Shown here: positions 44,208-53,478 of the stretch, one piece after another
Layout: every line of letters begins with the position of its first letter
Numbering within the stretch: the stretch's first letter is position 1
Program-made: the position numbers and the translations under genes
Assembly: GCA_038523925.1 (NCBI GenBank)
Contig: JBCBIY010000003.1
Coordinates: forward strand, 224,571-288,570
Direction: 5' to 3'
Length of the DNA: 64,000 nucleotides
Origin: JBCBWG01 sp038523925
Lineage (GTDB): Bacteria; Pseudomonadota; Alphaproteobacteria; Rhizobiales; Hyphomicrobiaceae
Notes under the pieces: generated by a model
Databases searched by the model: none
Told to the model about the DNA's origin: nothing
The model's input: the letters and a program-made list of their open reading frames with translations, nothing else

Positions 44208-44969
44208 ATGTTCATCAATGTCATGAGCGTTCTGGCGGCGGTGTGCTTGGCTGGCTGCACCACTTCCTCTCCTGATCAAGTCGGCTTTGCATCAGCGTCG
44301 GACGGGCCCGCTGCCGCATCAGGCTGGACGGAGCCAACCACCGTCAATGTCAAACACCTTGCGACTGGCGAGGCCCGGTCGGCCGTGGCGCGCGCGGAGC
44401 GCGTGGGAGCCACGCGCGGTCAGGCCTATCGGATTGGCGCCCACGACAAACTCGATGTCTCGGTGTTCAAGGTGCCCGACCTCTCGAAGAGCCTCGATGT
44501 TAGCGATGCGGGGTCGATCAACTTTCCGCTCCTCGGCGATGTGCGGGTCGAAGGGGACACGACGCGTGAGGTCGAGGCGACGCTGAAGAGGCGGCTTGAA
44601 GCGAGGTATCTGCAGAATGCCCAGGTCACCGTCCAGGTCAGCCAGTTCAACAGCCAGCGCGTGACGCTTGATGGCGCCTTTAAGAGGCCGGGCGTTTATC
44701 CGCTTAGGGGGCGCATGACGCTGCTTCAGGCTGTGGCTGGAGCCGAGGGCCTGACCGACAGCGCGAGCGAAGAAATTCTCGTGTTCCGCGCGGTCAGCGG
44801 CAAGCGGGCAGCCGCAAAATTCTCTATCGGAGCGATCCGCGCCGGCAGCAGCAAGGACCCTGTCCTGCAGGCTGGCGATGTGGTCATCGCAAACACCTCG
44901 TCCACAAAGCAGGCATTCAAGAACCTCAGCAAGGTTCTCCCGATCGCGAGATTCCTGTTGTTGCTCTGA
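44208..44969 (+). CDS. Polysaccharide export lipoprotein (Wza-like)
   Basis: The 253-residue product is the periplasmic/outer-membrane export component of a Wzy-dependent type polysaccharide system. The signal is MFINVMSVLAAVCLAGC with lipobox LAGC (Cys17), so it is a lipoprotein. The core has YRIGAHDKLDVSVFKVPDLSKSLDVSDAGSINFPLLGDVRVEGDT, the polysaccharide export (PES) domain, and a SLBB segment VTLDGAFKRPGVYPL. It is shorter than E. coli Wza, so its outer-membrane channel mode may differ; many alphaproteobacterial export proteins are of this size. The Wzc-like kinase follows by 65 bases. Confidence 0.93.
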   Translation: MFINVMSVLAAVCLAGCTTSSPDQVGFASASDGPAAASGWTEPTTVNVKHLATGEARSAVARAERVGATRGQAYRIGAHDKLDVSVFKVPDLSKSLDVSDAGSINFPLLGDVRVEGDTTREVEATLKRRLEARYLQNAQVTVQVSQFNSQRVTLDGAFKRPGVYPLRGRMTLLQAVAGAEGLTDSASEEILVFRAVSGKRAAAKFSIGAIRAGSSKDPVLQAGDVVIANTSSTKQAFKNLSKVLPIARFLLLL

Positions 44970-45034
44970 TGATGGCGGACGGGCCGATCGAAACGGCGTT
45001 GCAAAGCAAGGGTGTATAGCGTCGAGAGTTTGGA

Positions 45035-47320
45035 ATGAACGTGCCAGACAGTCCTCGGGGAAAAGGTGAAGGCGGCGCACTTGTCGAACACGCCGGCGCA
45101 GCCCCCGTTCGCAGAACAACAGCCAGATTGGCGCCCGTCCCGCACGGATATGGCGCGGGCTACCCGCAAGCCGACCAAAGCCAGGACGACCTGGCTACAG
45201 CGCTCGGGTTCTATGTTCGGGTCGTCTTCAAGCGGAAGCTGCTGATCGCGAGTTCCGCGGCGATGGCGCTCGCCATCGGCTTGCTGATCGTGCTGAGCAG
45301 CACGCCGCAGTACACAGCGGTGACGCGCGTCCAGATCGATCGTAAGGCACAGCAGATCGTCGCCAACGACGCCAGCTCCGCCTCCGTCGTCGGCACAAAC
45401 CGAGAGTTCCTGCGCACGCAGTACGAATTGTTAAAGAGCCGGGGCCTCGCAGAGCGCGTTGTGAGCGTCCTGCAGCTCCAGAACGATCAGAACTTCATCA
45501 CCAAGCGGTCCACGTCGGTTGTTGGCTTTGTCAGAACCGCGTTTGCAGGCGATGCGACAGCGGCCGCAATCAAGTCGCCAATCGCTCTGCAGGCGAAGGC
45601 CGTATCGCTTGTTCGCGACAACGTCGCCATCCGCCCGGTCCCGGGTTCGCGCCTTGTCGACCTGAGCTTCACCGATCCGGATCGGGATCGCGCCAAAAGG
45701 GTCGCGGATGCCTATGCGGACGCCTACATCGCCTCACAACTCAACAAGCGCTTCCAGGCCAACGCCTATGCGAAGACGTTTCTTGAGGATCAGATCAAGC
45801 AGCTCAAACTGCGGCTCGAGCAAAGCGAGCAAGCCCTCCTGAAATTCGCCGAACGCGCTGAGATCGTGCAGGTCAACGAAGACAGATCAATCGCTGAAAG
45901 CAATCTCGCGGCGGCCAACACGACACTTGGCGAACTCATCACGGGCCGCATCAAGAACGAGCAGCTTTGGCGGCAAGTCTCGGAGAGTGACGAAATCGCA
46001 GCGCCGCAGCTCCTGACGAACTCGGTAATCGATGGTCTGCGCGCACAAAAGAAAGCGCTCGCGACCGAATTCGAAGAGAAGCGCGAGATCTTCAAGCCCG
46101 CCTACCCCGAGATGGCGCAGATCAAGAGCAAGATCACCGAGACCGACCGTCAGCTTGCAGCCGAGGTCGTAACGATCAAGAAGTCGCTCAAGGCCGCATA
46201 CGAGACTTCGGTCGAGCAGGAAAAGACGATGCGCGCGCGGATTGCGCGGCTGCAGGAGAGGGTCCTGAGCCTCCAACGCAGCGGCGTTCAGCATGGGATT
46301 TTGGAGCGAGAGGTCGAGACCAACCGGAAGCTCTACAACAGCCTTCTGCGGCGCCTTGGCGAAGTTGATGTCGCCTCAAGCGTCGGAACAAGCAACGTGG
46401 TTGTCGTCGACCGCGCCGAGCGGCCGTCGCGGCCATCGGAACCGCGCATGGGACGGGCGCTTGCCCTCGCACTTGCACTCGGTCTCGCCTTCGGGGTCGG
46501 CGCGGCCTACGTCCTGGAAGTCTTCGATGATCGTGTGCGCGTACCGGAAGAGCTTGAGGGCCTGACGCGCCTCCCGACGCTCGGCATTATTCCCAAGCTT
46601 TCGTCCGATGTTGCGTTCAAGCAGAGTATAGACGATCCACGCTCGCCACTTGCCGAGGCTTACCGATCGCTCAGCACGGCACTGCAGTTCTCGACCGAGG
46701 TCGGCCTGCCGCGGTCACTCTTCGTTACGAGCTCCGGGCCAAGCGAGGGCAAGTCCTCGACAGCGATCGCGATCGCGCGGCACTTCGCGACCCTCGGGAT
46801 GCGGGTCCTGCTGGTGGATGGCGACTTACGCAAGCCGTCGCTGCACGCCAAGCTCGGACGCGACAACACCGTCGGGCTGTCAAACTATCTGACCGGTGCG
46901 CTGCTGCCGCGAGAAGCGTTCCAGTCGGTCGCGACGCCAGGGGTCACTTTCATGGCGTCCGGTCCAATACCGCCCAACCCTGCTGACGTGTTGACCGGGC
47001 CAAGAATGAGAACGCTTGTCGAGGTCGGACTTGAAACATTCGATGTCGTCATCATCGACGGACCGCTGATGCTGGGTCTTGCTGACGCGCAAGTCCTCTC
47101 CAATGCCTGCGCCGCGACGCTGCTGGTCGTCGCCTCGGGTCAGCCACGCAAGGGCGCGATCGTCCACGCGCTTCGCCAGCTTTCGATGTCGCGCGCGCGG
47201 GTGATCGGGACGGTGCTCACCCGGTTCGATGTCAAGGCTTCGGGCTACGGCTACGGTGGCGGGCATAGCTACGCCTACGCGACCGACTACGGCGAGCGCG
47301 TCTATATCCCGCCATCGTGA
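45035..47320 (+). CDS. Polysaccharide co-polymerase / tyrosine autokinase (Wzc/ExoP-like)
   Basis: The 761-residue product combines a Wzz chain-length domain with a cytoplasmic BY-kinase. Features: N-terminal transmembrane segment KLLIASSAAMALAIGLLIVL (near residue 70), a long periplasmic coiled coil (residues 200-440), a second membrane segment LALALALGLAFGVGAAYVLE, and the kinase: Walker A VTSSGPSEGKSSTAIAIAR (Lys573), Walker A' VLLVDGDLRKPSLH and Walker B VVIIDGPLMLG. The C-terminal tail ending YGERVYIPPS has several tyrosines (YGYGGGHSYAYATDYGE) for autophosphorylation. It controls chain length and export with the Wza-like lipoprotein upstream. A Wzb-type phosphatase gene is not in this window. 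Confidence 0.95.
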   Translation: MNVPDSPRGKGEGGALVEHAGAAPVRRTTARLAPVPHGYGAGYPQADQSQDDLATALGFYVRVVFKRKLLIASSAAMALAIGLLIVLSSTPQYTAVTRVQIDRKAQQIVANDASSASVVGTNREFLRTQYELLKSRGLAERVVSVLQLQNDQNFITKRSTSVVGFVRTAFAGDATAAAIKSPIALQAKAVSLVRDNVAIRPVPGSRLVDLSFTDPDRDRAKRVADAYADAYIASQLNKRFQANAYAKTFLEDQIKQLKLRLEQSEQALLKFAERAEIVQVNEDRSIAESNLAAANTTLGELITGRIKNEQLWRQVSESDEIAAPQLLTNSVIDGLRAQKKALATEFEEKREIFKPAYPEMAQIKSKITETDRQLAAEVVTIKKSLKAAYETSVEQEKTMRARIARLQERVLSLQRSGVQHGILEREVETNRKLYNSLLRRLGEVDVASSVGTSNVVVVDRAERPSRPSEPRMGRALALALALGLAFGVGAAYVLEVFDDRVRVPEELEGLTRLPTLGIIPKLSSDVAFKQSIDDPRSPLAEAYRSLSTALQFSTEVGLPRSLFVTSSGPSEGKSSTAIAIARHFATLGMRVLLVDGDLRKPSLHAKLGRDNTVGLSNYLTGALLPREAFQSVATPGVTFMASGPIPPNPADVLTGPRMRTLVEVGLETFDVVIIDGPLMLGLADAQVLSNACAATLLVVASGQPRKGAIVHALRQLSMSRARVIGTVLTRFDVKASGYGYGGGHSYAYATDYGERVYIPPS

Positions 47321-47892
47321 GCAATCAGGCGAAGCGCCGCGGAATTGATCGTTGGCTTCGCACAAGGATCGACAAGCGGTGCGCGCTCAGGAGCAGAGGA
47401 GCTTGTCGGTGGCGATGTCTGGGTCGACGACGTTACGATCCGCCGCCGCTATCCGGCGTTATGTGGCTTCTTTGATACCGTTAAAACCTGGACGGCGCGC
47501 TTCATGACACTCCGGGCACACAAACCCGCAAGCGCGCGCGTGGGACCGGTCGGCATCGGATGGGGCGCAGATGTGCTCATCGGCGACAACAACGCGGAAC
47601 GCCTGCCGCGCGTGGGCTGCGACGATGGACCTGCCGAAAAGGCCGCGAAGGATCTCCAGCATGTCCGAGGCGCCTCAGGTTTCGGCCATGCAGGCCAATG
47701 CGGTTGTGCCGCAGGAACAGCACGAAACGTCCATCGCAGGGGTTTCTTTCAACCGCATCGGTAAACGCGGACTTGTCGACAGAATTTCGGCTTTTCCCCA
47801 GCCGGCGGCAGCGTCCATGAGCGTGCAGGCCGCACGACGCCCCACTTGAGACCGCACGGCTTTCGCGCGATCACTGCAGCGTTCGCGCCGAA
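47321..47892. other. 570-base gap in the polysaccharide locus without a clear gene
   Basis: Between the autokinase stop and the GT2 start there is no frame with recognisable protein features. Frames at 47345-47764 (139 codons) and 47571-47849 (92 codons) on the plus strand and 47459-47662 on the minus strand are open, but none shows a family motif. A short plus-strand candidate starting at the ATG at 47661 (62 codons), with AAGGA upstream, is the only one with a ribosome site; I hold it as unproven. It could be a decayed gene or a regulatory/leader region. Confidence 0.4.
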
Positions 47893-48717
47893 ATGGACCC
47901 TTCCGCCATGCCGCTTCCGCTGTCCGTATTCGTGATCACGCTGAACGAGGCGGCCCGGCTTGGCGCAACGCTTGACGCCGTCCGGCCGTGGGCAGGGGAG
48001 ATTGTCGTCGTCGACAGCGGCTCCACCGATGCGACGGTCGAGATCGCGCGCGCGCACGGAGCCCGTGTGTTTCATCGGGACTGGTCGGGCTTCGGACAGC
48101 AGAAGCGCTTTGCCGAAGATCAATGCACGCACGATTGGCTCTTGAACCTGGACGCTGATGAGATCGTCACCGCGGATCTGGCCGCCGAGATCGCTGAGCT
48201 CTTTTCGTCAGACGCCCCTGACCCCGCGCTCTTCAACGTACGTATCCTCAACGTCTATCCCGGTTCGCTCCGACCGCGCCCGTTTGCGTCAGACTACAAC
48301 GTCGTCCGCCTCTATCACCGATCCCAGGGCCGCTACCGAGACCACGCCGTCTACGACCGGATTGAACCGGAAGCCGGCGCAACGGTCCGCCAACTCCGGG
48401 GCGCCCTGCATCACTTCCCGGTCGTCGACATTGCGCAAATGGTCCACAAGGGAAACCGGCATTCTGGTCACGCCATTGAACGCCTCGCAAAGCGCCCGCG
48501 GTGGCAGCTCAAGCTGCGCTTACCGGTCCAGTTTCCCTGGAGCTTTCTTCAATTCTATCTATTCCGCGGCCACATCTTTGGCGGCTGGAAAGGCTTCGCG
48601 TTTGCGTTGAACGGGGCGTTTATGCGCACCATGCGGATTGCGAAAGCGCTCGAATACCGCGAGAAGCTGGCGGCAGATGTCAACCGCGCGGGACCGCCGA
48701 CAGCCAAAGCCGGCTGA
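47893..48717 (+). CDS. GT2 glycosyltransferase (WaaE/KdtX-like)
   Basis: The 274-residue product has the GT-A fold: LSVFVITLNEAARLGATLDAV, VVVDSGSTDATVEIA, metal-binding LNLDADEIVTADL and a C-terminal region with HFPVVDIAQMVHKGNRHS and an amphipathic helix. It matches the WaaE/KdtX-like GT2 group that adds beta-1,4-glucose or related sugars to lipopolysaccharide core. Starts at 47893 (MDPSAMPL) and 47908 (MPLPLSV) are both possible. It is next to the KdsD-like isomerase, which supports a role in LPS/core synthesis. Confidence 0.9.
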   Translation: MDPSAMPLPLSVFVITLNEAARLGATLDAVRPWAGEIVVVDSGSTDATVEIARAHGARVFHRDWSGFGQQKRFAEDQCTHDWLLNLDADEIVTADLAAEIAELFSSDAPDPALFNVRILNVYPGSLRPRPFASDYNVVRLYHRSQGRYRDHAVYDRIEPEAGATVRQLRGALHHFPVVDIAQMVHKGNRHSGHAIERLAKRPRWQLKLRLPVQFPWSFLQFYLFRGHIFGGWKGFAFALNGAFMRTMRIAKALEYREKLAADVNRAGPPTAKAG

Positions 48718-48771
48718 TCGCGGCGGGGCGAGCGGGACTGGTGCGCACCAACGGGCAGAGGGGCACGCGCG

Positions 48772-49755
48772 ATGCTCACGAAAGTGTCTGATGACAACCT
48801 TATCGAAAGCCTCAAGCGGTCGGCTGCGCTGAACGTGGACGCGGTCGCGGCGTTGAAGTCCGAAGTCGACGGCGACCTTAGCCGGAAACTCGCGTCCGCC
48901 GCCCGACTGATCCTCGGCGTCTCCGGCCGCGTCATCGTCAGCGGCATGGGCAAGAGCGGGCACATCGGCGTCAAGATCGCAGCCACGCTCGCGTCGACCG
49001 GAACGCCCGCGCAGTTCGTCCATCCCGCAGAGGCCTCGCACGGCGACCTCGGCATGGTGACGTCGAACGATGCAATCATCGCCCTGTCGTGGTCAGGCGA
49101 AACCGCAGAACTCGCGAACGTCGTCGCCTATTCCGCGCGCTTCAACGTCCCGCTTATCGCAATCACGTCGCGCGATGACAGTGCACTTGCGCGCGCAGCC
49201 GACGTCTGCCTGAAGCTTCCGACGGTCGTCGAAGCCTGCCCTCACGGCCTCGCGCCGACGACATCCAGCGTTGTCCAACTCGCAGTTGGCGACATGCTCG
49301 CAATTGCCTTGCTTGAGGCGCGCGCGTTCTCGCCGCATGAGTTCAAGATCTTCCACCCGGCGGGTTCGCTCGGCAGTCAACTCAAGCTTGTGCGCGAGTT
49401 GATGCACAGCCGCTCCGATGTCCCGGTCGCTGAGCCCGACACGCCGATGTCGGATGCGCTCATCACGATGTCAGAGCAGCGGTTTGGCTGCATCGCAATC
49501 ACGGACGGCGGCGACGGCTTGCTTGGCGTCATCACGGACGGCGACTTGCGGCGCCATATGGGTGACGGGCTGTTATCGCGAACGGCGGGGGAGATCATGA
49601 CGCCCGCGCCGAAGACGATCGATGCGGACGTTCTTGCGGCCGCGGCGCTCGAGCAAATGAACGCGAGCAAGATCTCGGTGCTGCTCGTCACCGACAGCGA
49701 CCGCCTTGCCGGGATCCTGCACATCCACGATCTGCTGCGCGCCGGCGTCGCTTAG
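48772..49755 (+). CDS. kdsD: Arabinose-5-phosphate isomerase (KdsD/KpsF)
   Basis: KdsD converts ribulose-5-phosphate to arabinose-5-phosphate, the precursor of Kdo in LPS and capsule. The 327-residue product has an N-terminal SIS domain with SGMGKSGHIGVKIAATLASTGTPAQFVHPAEASHGDLGMV and SWSGETAELANVV, and a C-terminal CBS pair (residues 205-327) ending in HIHDLLRAGVA. Length and order are normal for the family. The ATG at 48772 follows AGAGGGGC. It is the next gene after the GT2 transferase. Confidence 0.95.
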   Translation: MLTKVSDDNLIESLKRSAALNVDAVAALKSEVDGDLSRKLASAARLILGVSGRVIVSGMGKSGHIGVKIAATLASTGTPAQFVHPAEASHGDLGMVTSNDAIIALSWSGETAELANVVAYSARFNVPLIAITSRDDSALARAADVCLKLPTVVEACPHGLAPTTSSVVQLAVGDMLAIALLEARAFSPHEFKIFHPAGSLGSQLKLVRELMHSRSDVPVAEPDTPMSDALITMSEQRFGCIAITDGGDGLLGVITDGDLRRHMGDGLLSRTAGEIMTPAPKTIDADVLAAAALEQMNASKISVLLVTDSDRLAGILHIHDLLRAGVA

Positions 49756-49778
49756 ACATTCGGGCACGAGGCGGCGTC

Positions 49779-50519
49779 CTATGAGCGCTTGATCATGCGG
49801 ATCAGCGTTGGCCGTAGCGCATCAGCATCCTTCAGGGCATCGTCGAACCAGAAGCGCGCGACCTCGTCGCCACGGATCAAGTCCGCGCCCTCGGTGTCGA
49901 GGCCCGCGAGCGACCAGCCTTCATCCGTATAGCCAAGCTGCTCGGCGTAGTTGCCGATCGCGTCGACGTGGTCCTCGTTCATGTGCGCGACCGCATCGGC
50001 CTCAAGCTCGGCTGTTAGCGCCGTCGTTGGCGACATCAGGGCGTCGCCCGCGAACGTGTAGGCGCGCGCAAACCCGAGGACGAGCGACACCTCTGTGAGC
50101 TCGACGCGCCAGAACGCGAAGTCCTCGAAGTCAATGTAGAGCTCGCTTGCCGGATGCTTGCGCAAGAACCGCGTGCGCAGCCGCGACCGCTGCTCGCGAT
50201 CCGCAATGCGGTGTCCTTTGCCAAACGCCGTCAGCCGCGGATGGGTCAGCGGATCACCGCCGCGCGCTTCGCCGATCAGCAGCGAACACCGCGGCTCCGT
50301 CTCGAGCGCGCGAAAGTGATCGGAGAGTTGCGAGATCAGTAGCACCGGCGCGCCGTCAATATCGGTCGCCAGGTTGACGCGGCTTGCAAGCGGCCAGCCG
50401 GTGCCGGCCTGCGCGGTCGCAAGCGTGGCTGAGCGAGCCGTACGCGCGAGCGCTTTGGCGGCCTGGATCGTCTCAGCGTCGGCGGCGTGACGGACGCCAT
50501 CGCCTGGTTCGTCGGTCAT
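49779..50519 (-). CDS. HugZ-like heme-binding/flavin-binding split-barrel protein
   Basis: The 246-residue product has the pyridoxamine phosphate oxidase-like split barrel in the first 150 residues (ATLATAQAGTGWPLASRVNLATDIDG, SDHFRALETEPRCSLLIG, LTHPRLTAFGKG) and a C-terminal DUF2470 domain with HMNEDHVDAIGNYAEQLG, as in HugZ. HugZ proteins degrade heme or bind it for iron recovery; others bind FMN. The His/Glu-rich C-terminal HMNEDH is the diagnostic segment. No heme-uptake gene is in view. It is convergent with kdsD by 24 bases. Confidence 0.87.
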   Translation of the reverse strand: MTDEPGDGVRHAADAETIQAAKALARTARSATLATAQAGTGWPLASRVNLATDIDGAPVLLISQLSDHFRALETEPRCSLLIGEARGGDPLTHPRLTAFGKGHRIADREQRSRLRTRFLRKHPASELYIDFEDFAFWRVELTEVSLVLGFARAYTFAGDALMSPTTALTAELEADAVAHMNEDHVDAIGNYAEQLGYTDEGWSLAGLDTEGADLIRGDEVARFWFDDALKDADALRPTLIRMIKRS

Positions 50520-50557
50520 GTGTTCTCCCCCTCATGGCGCGCAGGCCAACCGGCCGC

Positions 50558-51451
50558 TTAACAGCGCGACGGCGAAAGCAGAAGTTGCAACGTCATTGAG
50601 CGACCAGGTTCCAGGACGCGAAGGCCATTGTCTTCGACGGAAGGCAGCGCGCCGTTGACCGCGTTCGTCTGGTGCGTGACCGGCTCGAAGCAAAATGCTT
50701 CGCTATCTTCCGGCGTGTAAAGAACCGCCCAGGACGTCGCGGGTTGGGTTGCGATGGCGAGCGACCAGCCGGCGTCCGGCCACGTTATCATCGCCGGTTC
50801 GCGCCACCCGGACAGTCCGTTGTCGACCCCAAGGGTGAGCGCGCCGCCGTGACGCAGGGTCTCCAAAACAGGATGACCGCGATCGAGGCCGGTTGGCAGC
50901 ATGTCGCCGCCGTTGGCGACGACAGCGTCCGCATCAGTCTTCAGGTGCGTTTGCCGCGCGCGCGGGAAGTAAGGGTGAAAGCCGAGGCCAGCCGGCATCG
51001 CCCGCGCATCGCAGTTCCTGACCACAAGCTCGCACTTTAGCCCGGACGAATCGAGCGCGTAGCGCGCGCGTACCTCGATGTTCCACGGCCAGCTCGCATC
51101 GGCCGTGTGCTTCAGCAGAAGCGAGACCGACGCCGCGTCCTGCGCTGTCACGTCGAACGGCTTCTGCCAGGCGACGCCGTGGATCGCATGCGGCTCGTCG
51201 CGGAAGTTTGCGGCGAGTTGAACCGTTGCCCCATCGAACACGAACTGCGCGTTGCCGATCCGGTTGGAGAATGGCGCTAGCAGGAACGCGCCGAGATCTG
51301 TCGGCTGCGAGACCTGATCGACCGCGACGCCGCGCACGAAGTCGAACCGCTCGCCTTCCTCCGGCGCGATCGAGAAACCTAAGAGCCCGGCGCCATGATG
51401 CGGCGAGACTGACGCCCAAAAGTCATCAAACGTCAGGTCGATCGGGCTCAT
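50558..51451 (-). CDS. Aldose 1-epimerase family protein
   Basis: The 297-residue product has the galactose mutarotase-like fold. Landmarks: LAPFSNRIGNAQF, the catalytic His in HAIHGVAWQKPF (residues 89-99), GLGFHPYFPRA and the conserved Glu in ALFCFEP near the C-terminus. The enzyme interconverts alpha and beta anomers of a hexose, likely galactose released by the neighbouring galactosidases. Its start overlaps the stop of the GH42 gene by 4 bases (ATGA), so the two are coupled. Confidence 0.9.
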   Translation of the reverse strand: MSPIDLTFDDFWASVSPHHGAGLLGFSIAPEEGERFDFVRGVAVDQVSQPTDLGAFLLAPFSNRIGNAQFVFDGATVQLAANFRDEPHAIHGVAWQKPFDVTAQDAASVSLLLKHTADASWPWNIEVRARYALDSSGLKCELVVRNCDARAMPAGLGFHPYFPRARQTHLKTDADAVVANGGDMLPTGLDRGHPVLETLRHGGALTLGVDNGLSGWREPAMITWPDAGWSLAIATQPATSWAVLYTPEDSEAFCFEPVTHQTNAVNGALPSVEDNGLRVLEPGRSMTLQLLLSPSRC

Positions 51452-53454
51452 GACGTTTGCGCCTTACCCGCAGCGGCCGCGCGGCGGACAATCGCGACGC
51501 CCGCGACGCCGAGATCAGCATCACCAATCAAAACCTCGTCGGCGGCTGCGATCAGTCGGCTCGCATCAGCCTCACGCGGGCCGTAGTTGACGATCGTCCT
51601 CAGCGCGCCGTGGTCGCGCACGCGCACGTCATCGCCGGTTTCGACGATTGCAAGACCAGCAGCAATCAAACGATCCGCAAGCACGGTTTCGAGCCAAGCA
51701 TCGTCCGGCCAACCGGCGAGGTACGTTGCGCGATCGGCTTCAATCCAAACGGGTTTGCCGTCGTGGGCCGCGGCGCGAACCTTGGCGTCGCCTGTCACCT
51801 CCACGTGCTCGAACCAGTGATGCACCGCGCCGCCATCATCGGTCGCCACGCGCACGCCGGGACGCAGGCTCTCGACGCGAACCACGCGGAGCGGGAGCAA
51901 TTTGCTGAGCGGGCCGGGCGGCAGCTTGGGCGGGACTTGATGCGTCTCCAGCCGCGAACCTGCGCGAGGACCAAAAACGATCTGGCCGTCAGCAGCCGCG
52001 AAAGCTTGGGCGGCCGCTTCGCCCACCATGATGAGATGCGGGGCGACGACAACCGCGTAGCCGGTAAGGTCCGCGCCAGGCGGCACGATGTCGATGGATT
52101 GTCCGAGCCGGCGCAGCGCCCGATAAAACTGAAACGTCAGCGCAAGCCCGCTATAACCACGCGCCTGCGGCTGGATCTCCGTTGCCCAGATCGACGGATA
52201 GTCGACGACCATGGCGACCGGCGATCGCTGGGTTGCGTCGTCCACCGTTTGCGCATCCGCAATCGCCTGCAGCTCGCCTGCGACAACCGACGCTTCCTCG
52301 GCGCCGACATCCGTGCTGCCATCAGGCCGGTTGAGCCCGGCGTGGAACTGCTCCTGCCCGAATGGCGCCTGCCGCCATCGGAAATAGCTCACCAGCTCGG
52401 CCCCGTGCGCGAACGCCTCATGCGTCCACAGCCGCACCATGCCGGGATGTGGCGCGGGGTTCCACGCAGCCCAGTTCACCGGCCCAGGCTGCTGCTCCAT
52501 CACCCACATGCGGCCACCGCCAACCCCGCGATAGAGATCGTGATGAAACGCCTGGAAGTCTGGGTCGCCGGCGCGCAGATACCAGTTGCGCCAGGCTTCG
52601 TCGCGGCCGAACCGCTCAAGCATGCCGAGCGGGTAGGAATCCCAGCTCGCAACATCGAGATCGGCGGCGACGTCGAAGTGGTCAAAGTCTGTGACCGCGC
52701 CCATGAAGTTGTGTGTGATGTCGCGGCCGGGAGAGAACTCGCGGATGATGTCGACCTGGGCGCGATTGAAACGGACGACCTGGTCTGACGTGAAGCGGCG
52801 AAAGTCCAACACGTGCGCCGGGTTCGGCTCTGTCACCGTCAGGTTCGGCAGCGCGACGGCATCAAAGTCGTGCAACTCCATCGACCAGAAGACATTGCCC
52901 CAGGCCGCGTTGAGCGCATCGACTGTGCCGTACTTATCGCGAAGCCAGATCGCGAAGGCTTGCCGCGCGGCTTCTGAGTAGCTGACTGTGGTTTCATGAC
53001 AGCCGTACTCGTTGTCCGTCTGCCATGCGACGACGCTTGCATGCTGTCCAAAGCGCTCGGCGACCGCGCGCGTGATGCGGCGCGCGTCTTCGAGATAGCC
53101 CGCGTGCGAAAAGTCATAGTGCCGCCTCGACCCAAACCGCCTCTCAGCGCCATCGGCGGCGACGGCAAGCATGTCCGGCATCCGGTCGACCAACCATTTG
53201 GGTGGCGTCGCCGTCGGCGTGCACATGATGATCTTGAGCCCGGCGCCAGCGAGCGCTTCGACCGCACGATCAAGCCACCCGAACTCTATTTCGCCCGGCC
53301 GCGGCTCAATGCGCGACCATGCGAACTCGGCGATGCGCACATGGGTGAGACCCACCTCGACCATGCGCCGCGCGTCACCAGCCCAGACATCTTCGGGCCA
53401 ATGCTCGGGATAGTAGCAAACGCCGAGATGCGAACGGGTTGCCTTGCTGCTCAT
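51448..53454 (-). CDS. Beta-galactosidase, GH42
   Basis: GH42 enzymes are retaining glycosidases that remove terminal beta-galactose. The 668-residue product has GVCYYPEHWPEDVW at the start, the acid/base Glu149 in AWQTDNEYGCHE, and the nucleophile Glu320 in WVMEQQPGPVNW. After the TIM barrel come the trimerisation domain (VVAPHLIMVGEAAAQAFAA) and a beta-sandwich C-terminal domain. There is no signal peptide, so it acts on imported substrate in the cytoplasm. It precedes the epimerase gene. Confidence 0.95.
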   Translation of the reverse strand: MSSKATRSHLGVCYYPEHWPEDVWAGDARRMVEVGLTHVRIAEFAWSRIEPRPGEIEFGWLDRAVEALAGAGLKIIMCTPTATPPKWLVDRMPDMLAVAADGAERRFGSRRHYDFSHAGYLEDARRITRAVAERFGQHASVVAWQTDNEYGCHETTVSYSEAARQAFAIWLRDKYGTVDALNAAWGNVFWSMELHDFDAVALPNLTVTEPNPAHVLDFRRFTSDQVVRFNRAQVDIIREFSPGRDITHNFMGAVTDFDHFDVAADLDVASWDSYPLGMLERFGRDEAWRNWYLRAGDPDFQAFHHDLYRGVGGGRMWVMEQQPGPVNWAAWNPAPHPGMVRLWTHEAFAHGAELVSYFRWRQAPFGQEQFHAGLNRPDGSTDVGAEEASVVAGELQAIADAQTVDDATQRSPVAMVVDYPSIWATEIQPQARGYSGLALTFQFYRALRRLGQSIDIVPPGADLTGYAVVVAPHLIMVGEAAAQAFAAADGQIVFGPRAGSRLETHQVPPKLPPGPLSKLLPLRVVRVESLRPGVRVATDDGGAVHHWFEHVEVTGDAKVRAAAHDGKPVWIEADRATYLAGWPDDAWLETVLADRLIAAGLAIVETGDDVRVRDHGALRTIVNYGPREADASRLIAAADEVLIGDADLGVAGVAIVRRAAAAGKAQTS

Positions 53455-53478
53455 TTGAGGCCGGCCTCCGGGGCTCGG

